Shown here: positions 1 to 10,925 of the stretch, piece after piece
Numbering within the stretch: position 1 is the first letter of the stretch
How the letters are laid out: each line of letters opens with the position of its first letter
Assembly: GCA_029204225.1 (NCBI GenBank)
Contig: CM055106.1
Span: forward strand, 45,019,313-45,083,312
DNA from: Diphasiastrum complanatum
Lineage: Eukaryota > Streptophyta > Lycopodiopsida > Lycopodiales > Lycopodiaceae
Length of the DNA: 64,000 nt
Direction: 5' to 3'
Program-made: the position numbers and the translations under genes
The notes under the pieces: generated by a model
The model's input: only the letters and a program-made list of their open reading frames with translations
Databases searched by the model: none
Told to the model about the DNA's origin: nothing

Positions 1-735
1 AATCGTCGAGCAACCAGGCAAAAACATCTTGATACTCCTTCAATAGTTCAATGAATTCCGCTAACTCCGATTCTCCAAGTGACTTTGAAACATGCACAAA
101 TCTGTCAGGTGCAAGTTCAATTAGTTTAGTAGAATCTAGTGATATGATACCTTCTGTCATACTGGCCTTGGTATGGCCATGAATTTCGCACATGGTTGAC
201 TCCATAGATGTTTTCTTGTCATCAACCTGGCTCTTGTTACCAAATTCGTGTTCAGATTCGTCACTCGAATCATCAGACTCTTTCAAATTCATGTCTGCAA
301 CATTAATTTCTTCATACGAAACATCCGCTTTAGTGTTGCAGGCATCGAAGAATTCTTCTTCGACATTCTCATAACATTCGAAATATTAGACTTCAATGTC
401 AAATGCATTAGAAAAAACATTTAAGGCATAAGAAGATTCCTCTGATGTAAACTGGTGTTAGACAAAGACGTTTCACCTTCATATTTGTCCCGACTCCAGG
501 TGATTATTTGTTCTGCTGGCTTACCACGATTATTGTTATTGGTCTCACCAGTCTGAAATCTTAGCTCTCTGGATTTCCAATAAACACTTGTGTTTGATTG
601 ATAAAGTCAGGGTCGTCCAATCAGCACAGAATAGGATGACAAACCGAGTGGTTTGATAACTATGAAATTCATTGTGAATGGCTTGGCTTGAATGTAAATA
701 GTGACATCCTTCAGTTCTCCAACAGGTTTTTGTCA
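1..735 (-). pseudogene. Gypsy A protease C-terminus and pre-RT linker
   Basis: Minus-strand translation, with frame changes, gives a GRPWLY-like motif near 600, the usual end of a Gypsy protease domain. An acidic low-complexity linker follows. Near base 1-100 is a segment of the type ELLKEYQDVFAW, which in plant Gypsy polyproteins lies just upstream of reverse transcriptase. The frame is shifted relative to the protease segment at 733-1482, so this is a pseudogene. RT itself lies beyond the window edge. The assignment rests on these two motifs and on parallel sequence in elements B1 and B2. Confidence 0.65.
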
Positions 736-1482
736 TGTCGAATCAGCTAACTTAATATTTCGTTGTGTTGGTTGAATGTCAGTCGGCCTTAAAGCATAAG
801 CTGTGTCTTCTATTATTATGTTCATGCTGGAACCAGAGCCAATTGGCACTTTTTCAATCAGGTATCCCGCAATGGTAATATCAATTTCAGGTGCACCGAG
901 GTCACCTAAATCAATAGACAGAACACCAACATCTGGCAAAGAGATTTTTTTTTTCTTTTTCAGTGCAGAAAGACCTTTTAGTCGCTTTCTGTAATAAGTG
1001 TTATCTGCCAGCATCTGCTCAAAAGTAACATTCGGACGAAGTGATCCAATATCAGTCACGATGTCATAGTCTTTTGTCTTCGATGGCTTATCAATAACAG
1101 CAATACACAATTTCATCTTCGTGATTTCATCGCCCCCTTCCTCGAAAGTGACCATCTTCTCTGCAGCAGCTGACTGAAGTTCAACGTTGATAATTTCTTT
1201 TGCCTCTACTGAGATATCTTTTGCAAATAACTTCGCAGCATCGAGGTCATAGTTGGGGTCATCTTTGAGATCTTCTTTAGTCACAGATTTATTCGTCGTC
1301 TTGCTAAAAGATTTCTTCTTCGAGGATTTTTTGCGCTTTGTTGAAGATTTTTGGTCAGGTTTCGAGGAGCTTTTGCTTCTCGTTGTGACTTTGAATATCT
1401 TCTCCACGTCACTTGGCCCAGTACTGATCTTCTGTCTTCGCCAATTTTTCTTCAATAACGTCAATTCTCTGCACAACGGCAT
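733..1482 (-). pseudogene. Gypsy A retropepsin-like protease region
   Basis: A 249-residue open stretch. The N-terminal ~70 residues are Lys/Ser-rich and basic. The middle carries RPNVTFEQMLADNTYYRKRL, a linker conserved in B1 (PNITFKQLLDDNQYYNKEI). Near the C-terminus PEIDITIAGYLIEKVP is followed by IGSGSSMNII, the retropepsin active-site loop, which is normally DSGSS. The catalytic Asp is replaced by Gly, so this copy cannot be an active aspartic protease as written. It follows the zinc knuckles in the usual gag-PR order. The domain class is fairly certain; inactivity follows from the missing Asp. Confidence 0.75.
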
Positions 1483-1528
1483 CAGTCGAAGCTTTCGCTT
1501 TTGGTGTTGCTACATACTAATATTTGGG

Positions 1529-2014
1529 TCATGGCTTCTGCGGCTGAGGGCAGTCAGGATACTTGTGGCCATGCTCTCTACAGTTCGAGCATAACGGTAC
1601 ATAACCAATCGGCCTTTGCGGCTGAGGACAGTCAAGTGAAAAATGTCCCGGCTCTCCACAGTTATAACAATTGCCCGACACTGGTTTAGTCGCGGTTTGA
1701 GACTTCGTTGGTCCAACAAATTCAGGAGCATTATGTCTTCTTGGTGCGAACTTGGGTCTGTCCTGTTGGGCTGATGCTGCAGTACCCCGAACATAGTTAG
1801 TACTTGCATCATTTTGAAAAATAAAAAGTACCTCTTGGGCAAGATCTTCAATGTATTTGACATTCGCAGTGGTGCAGTCTTCCTTAGTGTGTCCTGAAAT
1901 TCCACATTTCGTACACCACATTCCTGAGTTGAAAGAAGACGCTTTCGGTCTTTTATCTGCAACTTCAGAGATTTGCACTTTCAAGTCATTAAATTTTTTA
2001 TTAAGGTCAGCCAT
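1529..2014 (-). pseudogene. Gypsy A nucleocapsid (three zinc knuckles)
   Basis: A 161-residue frame with three CCHC-type knuckles: CTKCGISGHTKEDC, CYNCGEPGHFSLDC and CSNCREHGHKYPDC, each CX2CX4HX4C and therefore with ligands intact. In the family these bind element RNA during packaging. Three knuckles with proline/glutamine-rich spacers are unusual compared with the single knuckle of the Copia elements here. The segment is out of frame with the capsid part at 2021-2769, showing an indel around 2015-2021. An overlapping frame on the same strand is a shadow. Confidence 0.85.
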
Positions 2015-2020
2015 ATTACT

Positions 2021-2769
2021 CTAGCAAAGCTTTTCAACTTTAGAAGTTGACGACTTATCCTCAACAACTTTCGTGTCGTCCTTTCGTTTGGATCGTCGTC
2101 TCTCTCCTTTGTCAGCTTCTGATTCTGATAAATCGCTGCTTTCAGATTCCGAACTTGAAGAACTGGTACTTGAATCAGAATCTGAATCATCCTCATTGTC
2201 ACTAGAATCAGTCTTCGACTTTCGAGATTTCTTAGTTGATCGTCGCTTTCGTGCTAGTTTCGAGGTCTCAAAATTTTCGACACTAGCTATTATTGTTGCC
2301 AAGGAGGTCATGTCCCCTTGTCTGCAATACCGATCAATCTTTGGTAGTAAACCAGCCAAAAACCATTCGATCTGCATACCAACGGGGTATACACCGGTTA
2401 GTTTTCCTATGAGATTTTTAACCTTTCGTGTATATTTGTAAAGGGATTCTTTACTCTTCTTCTGAACATTGTTCAGACGTCCGAGAATTCTCGATTTGTA
2501 ACTGATTTCTCTGAACTGGTTCAAAAACGCATCTTTCAGTAGGTACCAGATACACGGCCTGGTTCAACTTGACTGTACCAGATGCGCGCCTGCTTTCTTA
2601 GCAGACCAGGGAAGATTCGTAGTTTGTCAATGTCAGTACCTTCGTTATTCGCATTAGCGATTGACTCGAATTGTGAGACATAGCTATCTGCATCGTCAGA
2701 AGAAGTCCCTTTAAAATAATGGTATTTAATTTTTGATATAGGAGTGAAACGTGCAACATGACCCTCCAT
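2021..2769 (-). pseudogene. Gypsy A gag capsid region
   Basis: Two same-strand frames (2536-2769 and 2021-2524) separated by a frameshift. The first holds YHYFKGTSSDDADSYVSQFE and then RKQARIWYSQVEPG, the gag signature repeated in element D (43.3-43.8 kb) and partly in B1. The second carries RKVKNLIGKL and MQIEWFLAGLLPKIDRYC, matching B1 and B2, then a very acidic Ser/Asp/Glu tract and a basic KRR stretch. Gag forms the virus-like particle in the cytoplasm. Start taken at the Met at 2769, where similarity begins. Broken, presumed non-functional. Confidence 0.8.
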
Positions 2770-2958
2770 ACCGAAGCTAATTAGGAGTTCAAGTAACTAG
2801 GCAGTGATTTTGTCTAGATTTCTTCGACTAGTACTCTCACTTTGTCTTCGTAAAAATTCTTCTATAAGCTTATGATATCATTCTAATCTGGATTCTCTAT
2901 TTGACATACACTAGAGATGGAGATGGATTTGTCAGATTTCTTATAACTTTCCTAACTA

Positions 2959-2976
2959 TCCCCGACAACGGCGCCA
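2959..2976 (-). other. Primer-binding site, tRNA-Asp type (Gypsy A)
   Basis: The minus strand reads TGGCGCCGTTGTCGGGGA, complementary to the 3' end of plant tRNA-Asp with one mismatch to the usual GTTGCCGGGG. It primes minus-strand DNA synthesis. It lies 12 nt from the proposed LTR end. Confidence 0.85.
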
Positions 2977-2988
2977 AAAATTGGTATA

Positions 2989-4252
2989 TGTCGTACTATA
3001 CCAACAAGGTTAATATAGATTTTCTAGAAAATAGTGTCGTTCCCACAGGTTACAATGTTAGAAAGTTATGTTTTTGGTACAATTTATACAAGTGGTGTCG
3101 AGTGTTATTTTGGTTGTCGACAGACATTAAAAAGTAACCAATATTACTTATATTTGGGTGTGTGGTGTTGATAATTTTCAGAACAACAATCTGGCCTCTA
3201 TCAAATCGAATGAAAAGCGTTCTACAGATGAGATGTTATCATAGTAGTACAACAAGACTACACTCTGGTTGATTAAGGTGTCAACAGAGAGTCGAGAAAT
3301 GTTCGATGTATTTGCATCTGGGCAAACAATTAATTAATCGTGTTCGCAAACTATTCGTTTCTAGACAGAAGTCCTCAACAACTAAAGTCCAAATTAATGG
3401 TTAAAAAACACAAGTGGTTTTAGAGCACGTTATAAACTTATGTCAATGCCAATCAGGAAAACAGATCAAAGACTCAATTCTTCAGACAGGGACTGTCATC
3501 TCATATGTATACATACAGCTTTATTCAATGATCATGCTAGATTGTACCAAAGATAGTTGTTATTCGAGTGCCAAAAAGAAAGTATTCGCGACAGACGAAT
3601 AAGATGGTTTTAAGACAGTTCTTTAGAGCATGCTTTACGGATACACAACAAACGACTGTAATGCACTAGAGCATATGTCTGATCAGAGAGTAATTCATGT
3701 AATGCATTAGAGATTGTTAGCAGACTCAAGATCACTCACACTCAGTAGTGCGGAGAACAGAGATAAGAGAGAATAACTCACAGAACTCTATTCACTTCTT
3801 CAATCTCTTACATATGTATAAACTCTTCTCTCTCGATGATCGAGATTGAAGTGTGAGATCAATGTATGTTCTATGGGACGAACAAACACACCTCTAAAAC
3901 AACAGGTGCGTCGCTTTCGCGAAAGGGTCTAGTTAACAATTAGACAAAAAATACGTTCAATTATACCATGAAAGGTATATTTAACTAAGAGTTAAAGTTA
4001 CTCTAGTTTAACATGTCTTTTCGTATCTAGTCGTTTCGGGTGGACGACCTAGTAAAGGTTATCCAAGGCAATGTCTTTCCTATTAAAGGTCTTGCCCTTA
4101 ATTACAAGGCAAGTACTTAGGAGATATATTCCCAAAAAATGACTTTAGGCCTCTTTGTGATTTATAGTTAACCAGCTCATATCTTCATTTTCGAGTATAT
4201 CATGCCATATTTATGTTGATATTCAATTTTTTAATAATAAGGTGGCATCACA
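2989..4252 (-). repeat. LTR of Gypsy A (~1.26 kb)
   Basis: Bounded by TGTCGTAC (plus) next to the PBS and ...GGCATCACA near 4252, giving a TG...CA element on the minus strand. Two other copies of the family support it: 31231-31766 (plus, near-identical 3' half) and 48753-49865 (plus, clearly diverged). The LTR end carries the phrase CCTGTGGGAACGACACTA, common in LTR ends of tRNA-Asp-primed plant Gypsy elements. Starts and ends are good to a few bases; the 4250/4252 end is ambiguous. Confidence 0.8.
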
Positions 4253-4786
4253 GATTTACAGGCAACATCTCTGAAGAGATGATTCTAACTGTTTGTTTGC
4301 AAGGAATTAATTGAAGCTGACAACATTCGCATAACCAGAACTTCTCTTATTTTTGAATGAGTTTATGTGCTCTGATAAAGAACATAATTGTCGTTATGCT
4401 TTGATTGCTTCTCAGTGATGATAACTAGTATCCTTGCGCTCATCAAGAGGAATCAATGCCTATCAGATTCTATTTTGCAGAATCTATTTGCTAACCTCTA
4501 TCAGGTAAGTTGCTTTCTATTTATTATGTTGCTTGGAAGATAAAGTATCCCTTACATTCTCAGACTTTGACCAAATCGTTTCATAATTGGTGTTACTAGA
4601 CACCAATCCAATTCAATATCTTTGGATAACCAGCTATGTCATTGTAGTATTCGCTTCTAAATATTACATACATCCTTTGTACACTTATCATCCATAAGAG
4701 GAGATTTCTCTCTCTCTTGGGAAATGATAAAACCTTTTATACTACAGATTTTGTGGAAATTTTATAACGACTAGACTACTAGATAA
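4253..4786 (+). repeat. Gypsy B 5' LTR, right-hand part
   Basis: Aligns by eye with 32295-32845 from the phrase ACAGGC(A/G)ACATCT to the PBS, with substitutions and small indels. Shared landmarks are GACCAAATCGTTTCAT, a CT-rich run (ctctctct) and GATAA(A)ACCTTTTATA. The boundary at 4253 is the junction with LTR A. Confidence 0.75.
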
Positions 4787-4788
4787 CT

Positions 4789-4806
4789 TGGCGCCATTGT
4801 TGGGGA
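4789..4806 (+). other. Primer-binding site, tRNA-Asp type (Gypsy B1)
   Basis: TGGCGCCATTGTTGGGGA follows the LTR end, with two differences from the perfect tRNA-Asp complement. It defines the plus orientation of B1. Confidence 0.8.
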
Positions 4807-4859
4807 GACGAATTTTCATCTTTTATGATTTTTAATTGTACTAAGTCCGCTGAATCTTA

Positions 4860-6060
4860 TTCAATGTATGCCACGAGATCATCCACACGCAACTACTGAG
4901 TAGAAACGCTTAGAGCGAGCACATCGATTAGAAGCATATGGGAAAGCACGTGATTTGTACTTTCAGAATTTGTTAAATTCACCTATAAGAGCTGGACTAA
5001 GCACTAAAGCATTTGATAATCTTTATAACACTTCCGTATTACTTGTTAATTCATTTGAGGAGGAGTTTATTAATCCGTCGGATCATTCAGATTTACCATT
5101 GAAGAAAGTTTTGATTTTGGTTCTGAACCAGAGTATGAGTCATAACATGCGCCATCATCTGACTCAGAATATAGTTCCGGGTCCTGATCCTGATCCACCC
5201 GATCCTAATCCACCGCCTAACCCACCACCTGATAATATGGCGAACCTAGCACCAACCACATCTACCAAAATCAAATATGACTAATGAGGATACAGTTAGA
5301 ATATTGCCAGGTGTTCTGTGTAAGCAGGCGAGAATCTGGTATAGCCAGTTGGTTCCGAAAATGGTTAATACATGGCAAGCCTTGAAGGCTGTATTTCAAA
5401 AATAGTTTAGGGAGATAAGGTATTCTACTAAACTGCTAGCTCAGCTTCATTCTGTGGAGAAAGAGCCGAAGGAGTCGCTCATGAAATATACTTGTAGAAA
5501 TAAGAACTTGATAGATAAGCTAGGGGCACAGTATCCTGTCCCCATGCAAAGTAAATGGTTCTTGGATGGATTACCCAAGAAGATGGATAGGTACTGTTGT
5601 CATGGATTGATGAATTCGTTAGAGGATGTCATAGCATCCGAAGAGAATTATGAAACTTCTAAAATTTCTAGAGGAAGAATAAATGATAAAAAGAGTAATA
5701 AAAAATATAAACAGAGAAGAATAGAAGAATCTGACTCGTCTACTGAGTCTGAATCATAATCTGATTCATCGGATGATGAAGAGTCTTCTGATTCTTCATC
5801 CTATTCTTTTTCGTCTGAAGAAGAAACTACTTATAGGAAATCAAAGAGTAAGAACTTAGATAGGAAAAGAAGGATGGAAAAGTCTGAAAAGACGGATCCA
5901 TTAAGAAAGAGTAGAGCTTTTAGCGAAAGAGATGGGGGACTTGAAAGTCCAGATGTCTGATGTTAAAGCTAAGAGAAAGAAAACTAAATCAAACGCTAAT
6001 GTTTGGTGCACGACTTGCGGTAAAGAGAGACACTCTAAAACAAACTATCCTAATTTACAA
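4860..6060 (+). pseudogene. Gypsy B1 gag (capsid plus decayed zinc knuckle)
   Basis: Successive frames carry SPIRAGLSTKAFDNLYNT (N-terminus), a proline/Asp-rich stretch, RKQARIWYSQ-like sequence (CKQARIWYSQLVPK), then KNLIDKLGAQYPVPMQSKWF and GLPKKMDRYC, followed by a Ser/Glu-rich tract. Near 6005 is the knuckle CTTCGKERHSKTNY, whose last Cys has become Tyr. In-frame stops occur near 5282, 5402 and 5757. The same blocks occur in A and B2. Role in the family: particle assembly and RNA packaging. No functional product is expected. Confidence 0.75.
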
Positions 6061-7100
6061 ATACGATATAGTAGAAGATTTCGCAACTAGAATGCCAAAT
6101 ATAACATTTAAACAATTATTAGACGATAATCAGTATTACAACAAAGAGATCAAACAATTTAAAAAAAATAAAAAAAAAATGAAAGCTAAATTGCCACCAG
6201 TCGATGTAGGATTGGTAAACTATGGCAATGAAGGCCAACCTGAAATTTAAATTTCAATCAATGGTTGTATTTTAGACAACGTACCCATATATTTTGGATC
6301 TAGTGTAAATATTATGACTGAAGAAACAACATTTGAGTTAGGAATTCACCACCAAATAGCACCTACACTTAAACATCTTAGATTAGTTGATGCAACCAGA
6401 AGAGTTGTCTCAAGTTACTGTGTATATCGGTGACCATAAGTTTTTAATGGACTTCATCATATTGAAGACCACTAGAGAGTCATCTTATAAAGTGTTATTG
6501 GGAAGACCTTGGCTATACATAACCCATTGGAGGAGGAAGGAAATAACCTTCATAGACCAAATGGCTACAACAGTAGGGAAGAGTCATAAAAGGATCACTA
6601 TATCCTGGGAAAAGGATAAATATGGAGGTGAAACACCTACATCATCCTCAAGTTACACTTCGAAGATTGAAGAAGTCCATTCCGCAAGGACTGAGGAAGG
6701 GGAGAAGTTTGTAAAATTATCCATACCCGCATATAGTAATAGAGTAGAATATATAGACAGGGGAGACTGTGGAGTCCCCGAGATTAGTGCCATTATAGGT
6801 GGCCAAACTATTAATAGAATACTAGTTGATTTAGAATCAAGTATAAACTTGATGACTAAAAAAAGGCTAAAGAATTAGGATTAGAAGAACAAATTCAGCC
6901 CACTGTTCATCATGAAATACATCAAGCTGACGCATCTCGCTGCATACATACGGCTAGTCCAGTTGGAAGACATCTTATAAGATGGGGTGAGGAAGTAGGG
7001 GAACCTACAGATCCTCAGGTTAATTTCATTGAGTGTTATGAGATAGATGAGGAGGATGGAAGAGAATTAACATCCTCCACTAGAGCTCGAAGAGGCCTAT
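6061..7100 (+). pseudogene. Gypsy B1 protease region with two consecutive retropepsin-like domains
   Basis: Domain 1 begins with the linker PNITFKQLLDDNQYYNKEI, then GQPEI, a stop, and LDNVPIYFGSSVNIM (active-site loop with Asp replaced by Phe), running to VLLGRPWLYITHW near 6500. A spacer HKRITISWEKDKYGGETPT leads to domain 2: DRGDCGVPEISAIIGG, then ILVDLESSINLM (Asp present but SG changed to LE) and KELGLEEQI after a frameshift. B2 shows the same tandem layout, so the duplication is a family trait and not a local accident. Retropepsins act as dimers and cut Gag-Pol; neither copy here keeps a complete DSG. After ~6960 the sequence decays before RT. Confidence 0.7.
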
Positions 7101-7110
7101 TGTGATTTGA

Positions 7111-9093
7111 CATACCCAAGATACTACTTGCTAGAGCTCCTTAGACCTGACTCTCGCCATAATAGACCATTGTTGGCCACTCCCTGCCGACAGCCACTCG
7201 GTCCATAGTTGCTGGCTGATTTACAGTTATCCAGCATTCCTAGTTTGTTGTCATCGTTGGTTTTTTGCACTGTGTAGCAAATGACGAGACATCACATGAG
7301 AAGATGGCATCCATGACTAGGCTTCCACTGATTTTCAACTACCTAGTATACTTCTTCTCTTTTGTTTTGTGTAATCGTCATTTCCAAATTTATTTCCTTT
7401 CAATTGGAGTGTATTTGTTCCCAATCCACACTAGTTTCCATGACAATTAACAAGTGAGTTTTGTAGTATATTAGTTGTAGTATATTAGTGAATGGTTTGT
7501 GAATCATGGTAGATCAAAAAATTCATTTGAAGTACTTGGAATAATTCTAAAAGTTCAGTTGATATGTAGTATCATATTCCATACATAACATATTTCTAGT
7601 TCATATCATAATCATCATGTCTATATCGAAATAAGGTTTTGTATTATGGAATAAATTGTTGAGTTTTCCCAGTAAGGATACAAGATGCTTGTGTAAGAAC
7701 CTTGCTAGAGAATTTGATTATTCTTTCTCCACCTAAAAGTAGTATACAATTCTACTCACTTCATGTTTTCAAGAATTGTAATTATAGGGTGCTAGGTGTT
7801 AGGAAGTACTATGCATCTGGTCTTGTAAGTTAGTGGTTCACTTCAGACTTGTACTTTTTGACATCACAAAATTGTCTTTTTGCATTATGGGATAGTGTGC
7901 AGTTGTCTAGTTAACTATTACTGAATCTTCAAGACGAAAGCGTAATTCAGTTTACTATTGGTGGATTGTTGTGGAGAATGCATTAATTAGGCCCGAACCT
8001 CTATGAAACATCAGACCGGAATGTCCACTAAGTACAACTGAAATACACTACCCTTGTTAAGTCACAAAGTAGACACACCCATTTCAGTACTGTCTATTGA
8101 AATACCTAGACCCAGAAGATGGGAAACGCTATCACTCAACCAATAGAACGGTATGTGTAATTTAGCCACCATTGTCACTCAACTTTCTGTTTGGCCACCT
8201 AGTTCAGAAACCGAAATTACGCAGCCTGAGTAAGTTAGGGACAGTTTGGTTCAAGAAACCACGAGTCATCACTCTACCTACTAAAAAACTACATCCAGTG
8301 TATCTGTTTATGAGTCATTAGGGTGACAGCCCATGAAACCCAACAAATGTTCTCATACAATAATATGCTACAAACAATGTATTGTATGTCCAGCATCGTG
8401 GACTACATTTAGAGGCAATTTCATCTTGCATAGTAGGAAACAAGGCTACTAGGCTAGTACAATGTTGTAACCAGCTAGTCTAGTACTAGTTAGGTTACTC
8501 TAAACTATGCGTAAATTAATCACTACTTAGACAAAGTTTTGCCTTACCAATTAAATCGATGTCTCGCCAGTCTAGGATTTTAGGACATCCATTGCCAGTG
8601 ACTCCAAAGAGTTAGGTCTTGGGGTTTTGTCATGCACAACAACATACCTAACCTGGCCACATGCACATCATGATTAGTTGAACAACATGTTTAGTGATGA
8701 AACGCATCCGAATACATGTAACCTAGGGTTAGTGTGACCATGCCACTAGACTTGATGATATCAGTTTAACAATGATACTAGAGTATTGACGATGGCCTAT
8801 TTAGCAGCATTAGTCTCATTATGGAGAATACCTATAAATGATCCATTTTCACATACTTTAGGATACCATATCATTTTGGGATGACAAGAACTGTACTTGG
8901 TGCTTGAACAACATTTAAAGCTACAGACCTCACTCTCCTTTGATATGTCAGAGAATACAACATTATGTAGGATGACCTTAGTGGTGAAGAATTTGATAGT
9001 TGGAATTTTTCTGAGAAAAGCACAAGAGAATATTTGATAGTTGGAATTTACAATACAAAAATTAGTGATTTCTCTCTATACAAATGACATTAT
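7111..9093. other. Interval with no recognisable gene
   Basis: AT-rich DNA between element B1 and a Copia fragment. The short frames here have no motif and no partner elsewhere in the window. A small direct repeat (tagtatattag twice near 7465-7490) is visible. I see no LTR ends, PBS or TIRs. It may be old decayed repeat or unique intergenic DNA. Confidence 0.5.
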
Positions 9094-10575
9094 AACATGC
9101 TATGTTATGTCAATATAACTCTTAATGATAGGACCAAAGGAGGATCCATCTTCAAGGAAAGGTATATTTGTTGGATATAGTGAGGTGAGTGCCTACAAGA
9201 TTTACATTCATACTACTAACAAAATGATTGTTGGGAGAGATGTCATTTTTTATGAGGGGAACATTCCAAAAGTATCTTCAAGTATTATTGATGATGATGT
9301 AGATGGATCTAACATTCTTAATGATGATGATATGAATTCTACTTTGGATGGTGATGATGAAGGACCTTCATCAAGTTAAAAGCCAAGGAGGACATCAAGG
9401 CAAAGGCAAACATCTTCAAGTATCACTTATGATGAAAAGGGTAAGCAAGTAGTTGCTAGAACTAATTATGCTTTCCTAACCTCTTTTGATGAACCTACAT
9501 GTCTAGATGAAGGAAGGAACAAAGAGGAGTGGATCCAAGCAATGGATCTTGAGTATCCAGCTCTCATGAAGAATGGAACATGGAGATTGGTGGAGTTACC
9601 TAAGGACAAGAAAGCCATTGGATGAAAATGGATCTTCAAGGTGACGACAAACCAAGATGGATCTATCGACAAGTACAAGGCAAGGTTGGTGGCAAAAGGA
9701 TATGCTCAAGAACATGGTATTGACTATGATGAAACCTTTGCACCCGTGACAAAAATGGTGAGTATTCGGATCATCATTTCTATTGCTACTCTTTATGGAT
9801 GGGATCTATGGCAATTGGACATTAGATATGCATTTTTGAATGGTGATCTTGAGGAGAAAGTGTACATGGAGCAACCCGAGAGCTACATTTCACCTACAAA
9901 GCCAAATCATGTGTGTCTTCTACAAAAGAGTTTGTATGGCCTTAAGCAAGCACGAAGGAGTTGGTATGCTAAGCTTAACACTTTTCTACTCTCTCAAGGC
10001 TTTGTTATGAGTGAGTATGATCATTCACTTTATTATAGGTTTTCTAGAAAATGATGTTACCATTCTGCTAATCTATGTGGATGATATTATCTGGAGTGGT
10101 GGAGACAATTAAGATGTGGAGGATATCAAGAGTGCTCTCAAGAAGGAGTTTGAGGTGCATGATCTTGGTCACTTGCATTACATTTTAGGAATAGAAGTGA
10201 TTAGATCTTCTCAATCTACTTTCATTTGTCAAGAGAAGTATGCTAATTCTATTCTAGAAAGATTTCATATGGTAGATGCAAAGTCTTGTGATACACCAAT
10301 GGAGTCTCATGTAAAGCTAACTATAAGAGGTAATGAAAGATCTTTCAAGAAACTTACTCTCTATAGAAAGCTAGTTGGTTCACTCATCTATTTATCTATT
10401 ACAAGACCAAATCTAAGCTATTGTGTTGATAGATTGAGTCAATTCTTTCAAGATCCTAGTGAGGAGCATTGGAAGCTAGGAAAATGAGTTTTGAGGTATA
10501 TCACGAGAACTCGAGATTTTGGCATACTATATGAGGGACCATCATCTAACTTATTTGGATTCAATCATCAAGTAT
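9094..10575 (+). pseudogene. Copia I fragment: integrase C-terminus and reverse transcriptase
   Basis: Starts within the integrase C-terminal region (KEDPSSRKGIFVGYSE, GRDVIFYEGNIPKVSSS), matching Copia I at 27.7-28.0 kb. It then continues into a genuine Copia RT: KARLVAKGYAQEHGIDYDET, FAPVTKMVSIR, WQLDIRYAFLNGDLEEKVYM, LYGLKQARRSWY and LLIYVDDII with the YVDD catalytic Asp pair, then HYILGIEVI. It stops before RNase H. Stops replace codons near 9378 (TAA) and 9624 (TGA for a conserved Trp), there is a frameshift near 10055 and another stop near 10111. This shows what the RT-less Copia I copies have lost. Confidence 0.9.
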
Positions 10576-10925
10576 GGATTAAGTTTTGAAAATTTATTTT
10601 TTCTTGTCTTTCAGATCTACCTACGGCATTTTTTACTCATACATTTCAAAAAATATATTAGTTGTATTTAGCTTTTTTGGCTAGTTGTTGTTTTTAATGA
10701 CTCCAAAAAGAAAAATTGTAACGTAATTGTTGAAATTAATGAAACAAACTATAATTGGTGTTTATCATTTTTTTGTAACGTTTAAAAATTGATTTTTACG
10801 AGCTCTGAAATGCATGCTTGCTGCTCATCCCTGCAAAGTGAGACATTATTCTCATAATCGCTGGAGCAACATTTTTGGGCAGGGTGATTACAAATTGATT
10901 TACTCCATTTGGCCATGTCCTCCAC

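Larger units (their letters stand above)
1..4252 (-). mobile_element. Ty3/Gypsy element A, 5' half (LTR, PBS, gag, protease; continues left of window)
   Basis: Read on the minus strand the order is LTR (4252-2989), tRNA-Asp-type PBS (2976-2959), gag capsid region, zinc knuckles, retropepsin-like region and the linker that precedes reverse transcriptase. RT, RNase H, integrase and the other LTR would lie left of base 1. The coding frame is broken several times, so the copy is dead. The tRNA-Asp PBS points to the Athila/Tat side of plant Gypsy. Its LTR abuts the middle of another LTR at 4253, so A probably inserted into element B1. Confidence 0.85.
4253..7110 (+). mobile_element. Ty3/Gypsy element B1 (partial, plus strand)
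   Basis: Order: 3' part of a 5' LTR (4253-4786), tRNA-Asp-type PBS, gag with one decayed zinc knuckle, two successive protease-like domains, then loss of similarity near 7100 before RT. The second copy, B2 (32295-35460), matches along most of its length. The left LTR end is missing because element A inserted there. Many stops and frameshifts are present. Confidence 0.8.

Noticed and set aside
733-1594. Plus-strand frames over the minus-strand Gypsy A gag-pol (e.g. 803-994, 1253-1594)
   Set aside because: Antisense shadows of gag/protease coding sequence, without motifs of their own.
7265-7450. 61-codon frame with a hydrophobic middle that could be a small membrane protein
   Set aside because: No start context, no homologous copy, and composition expected from AT-rich noncoding DNA.
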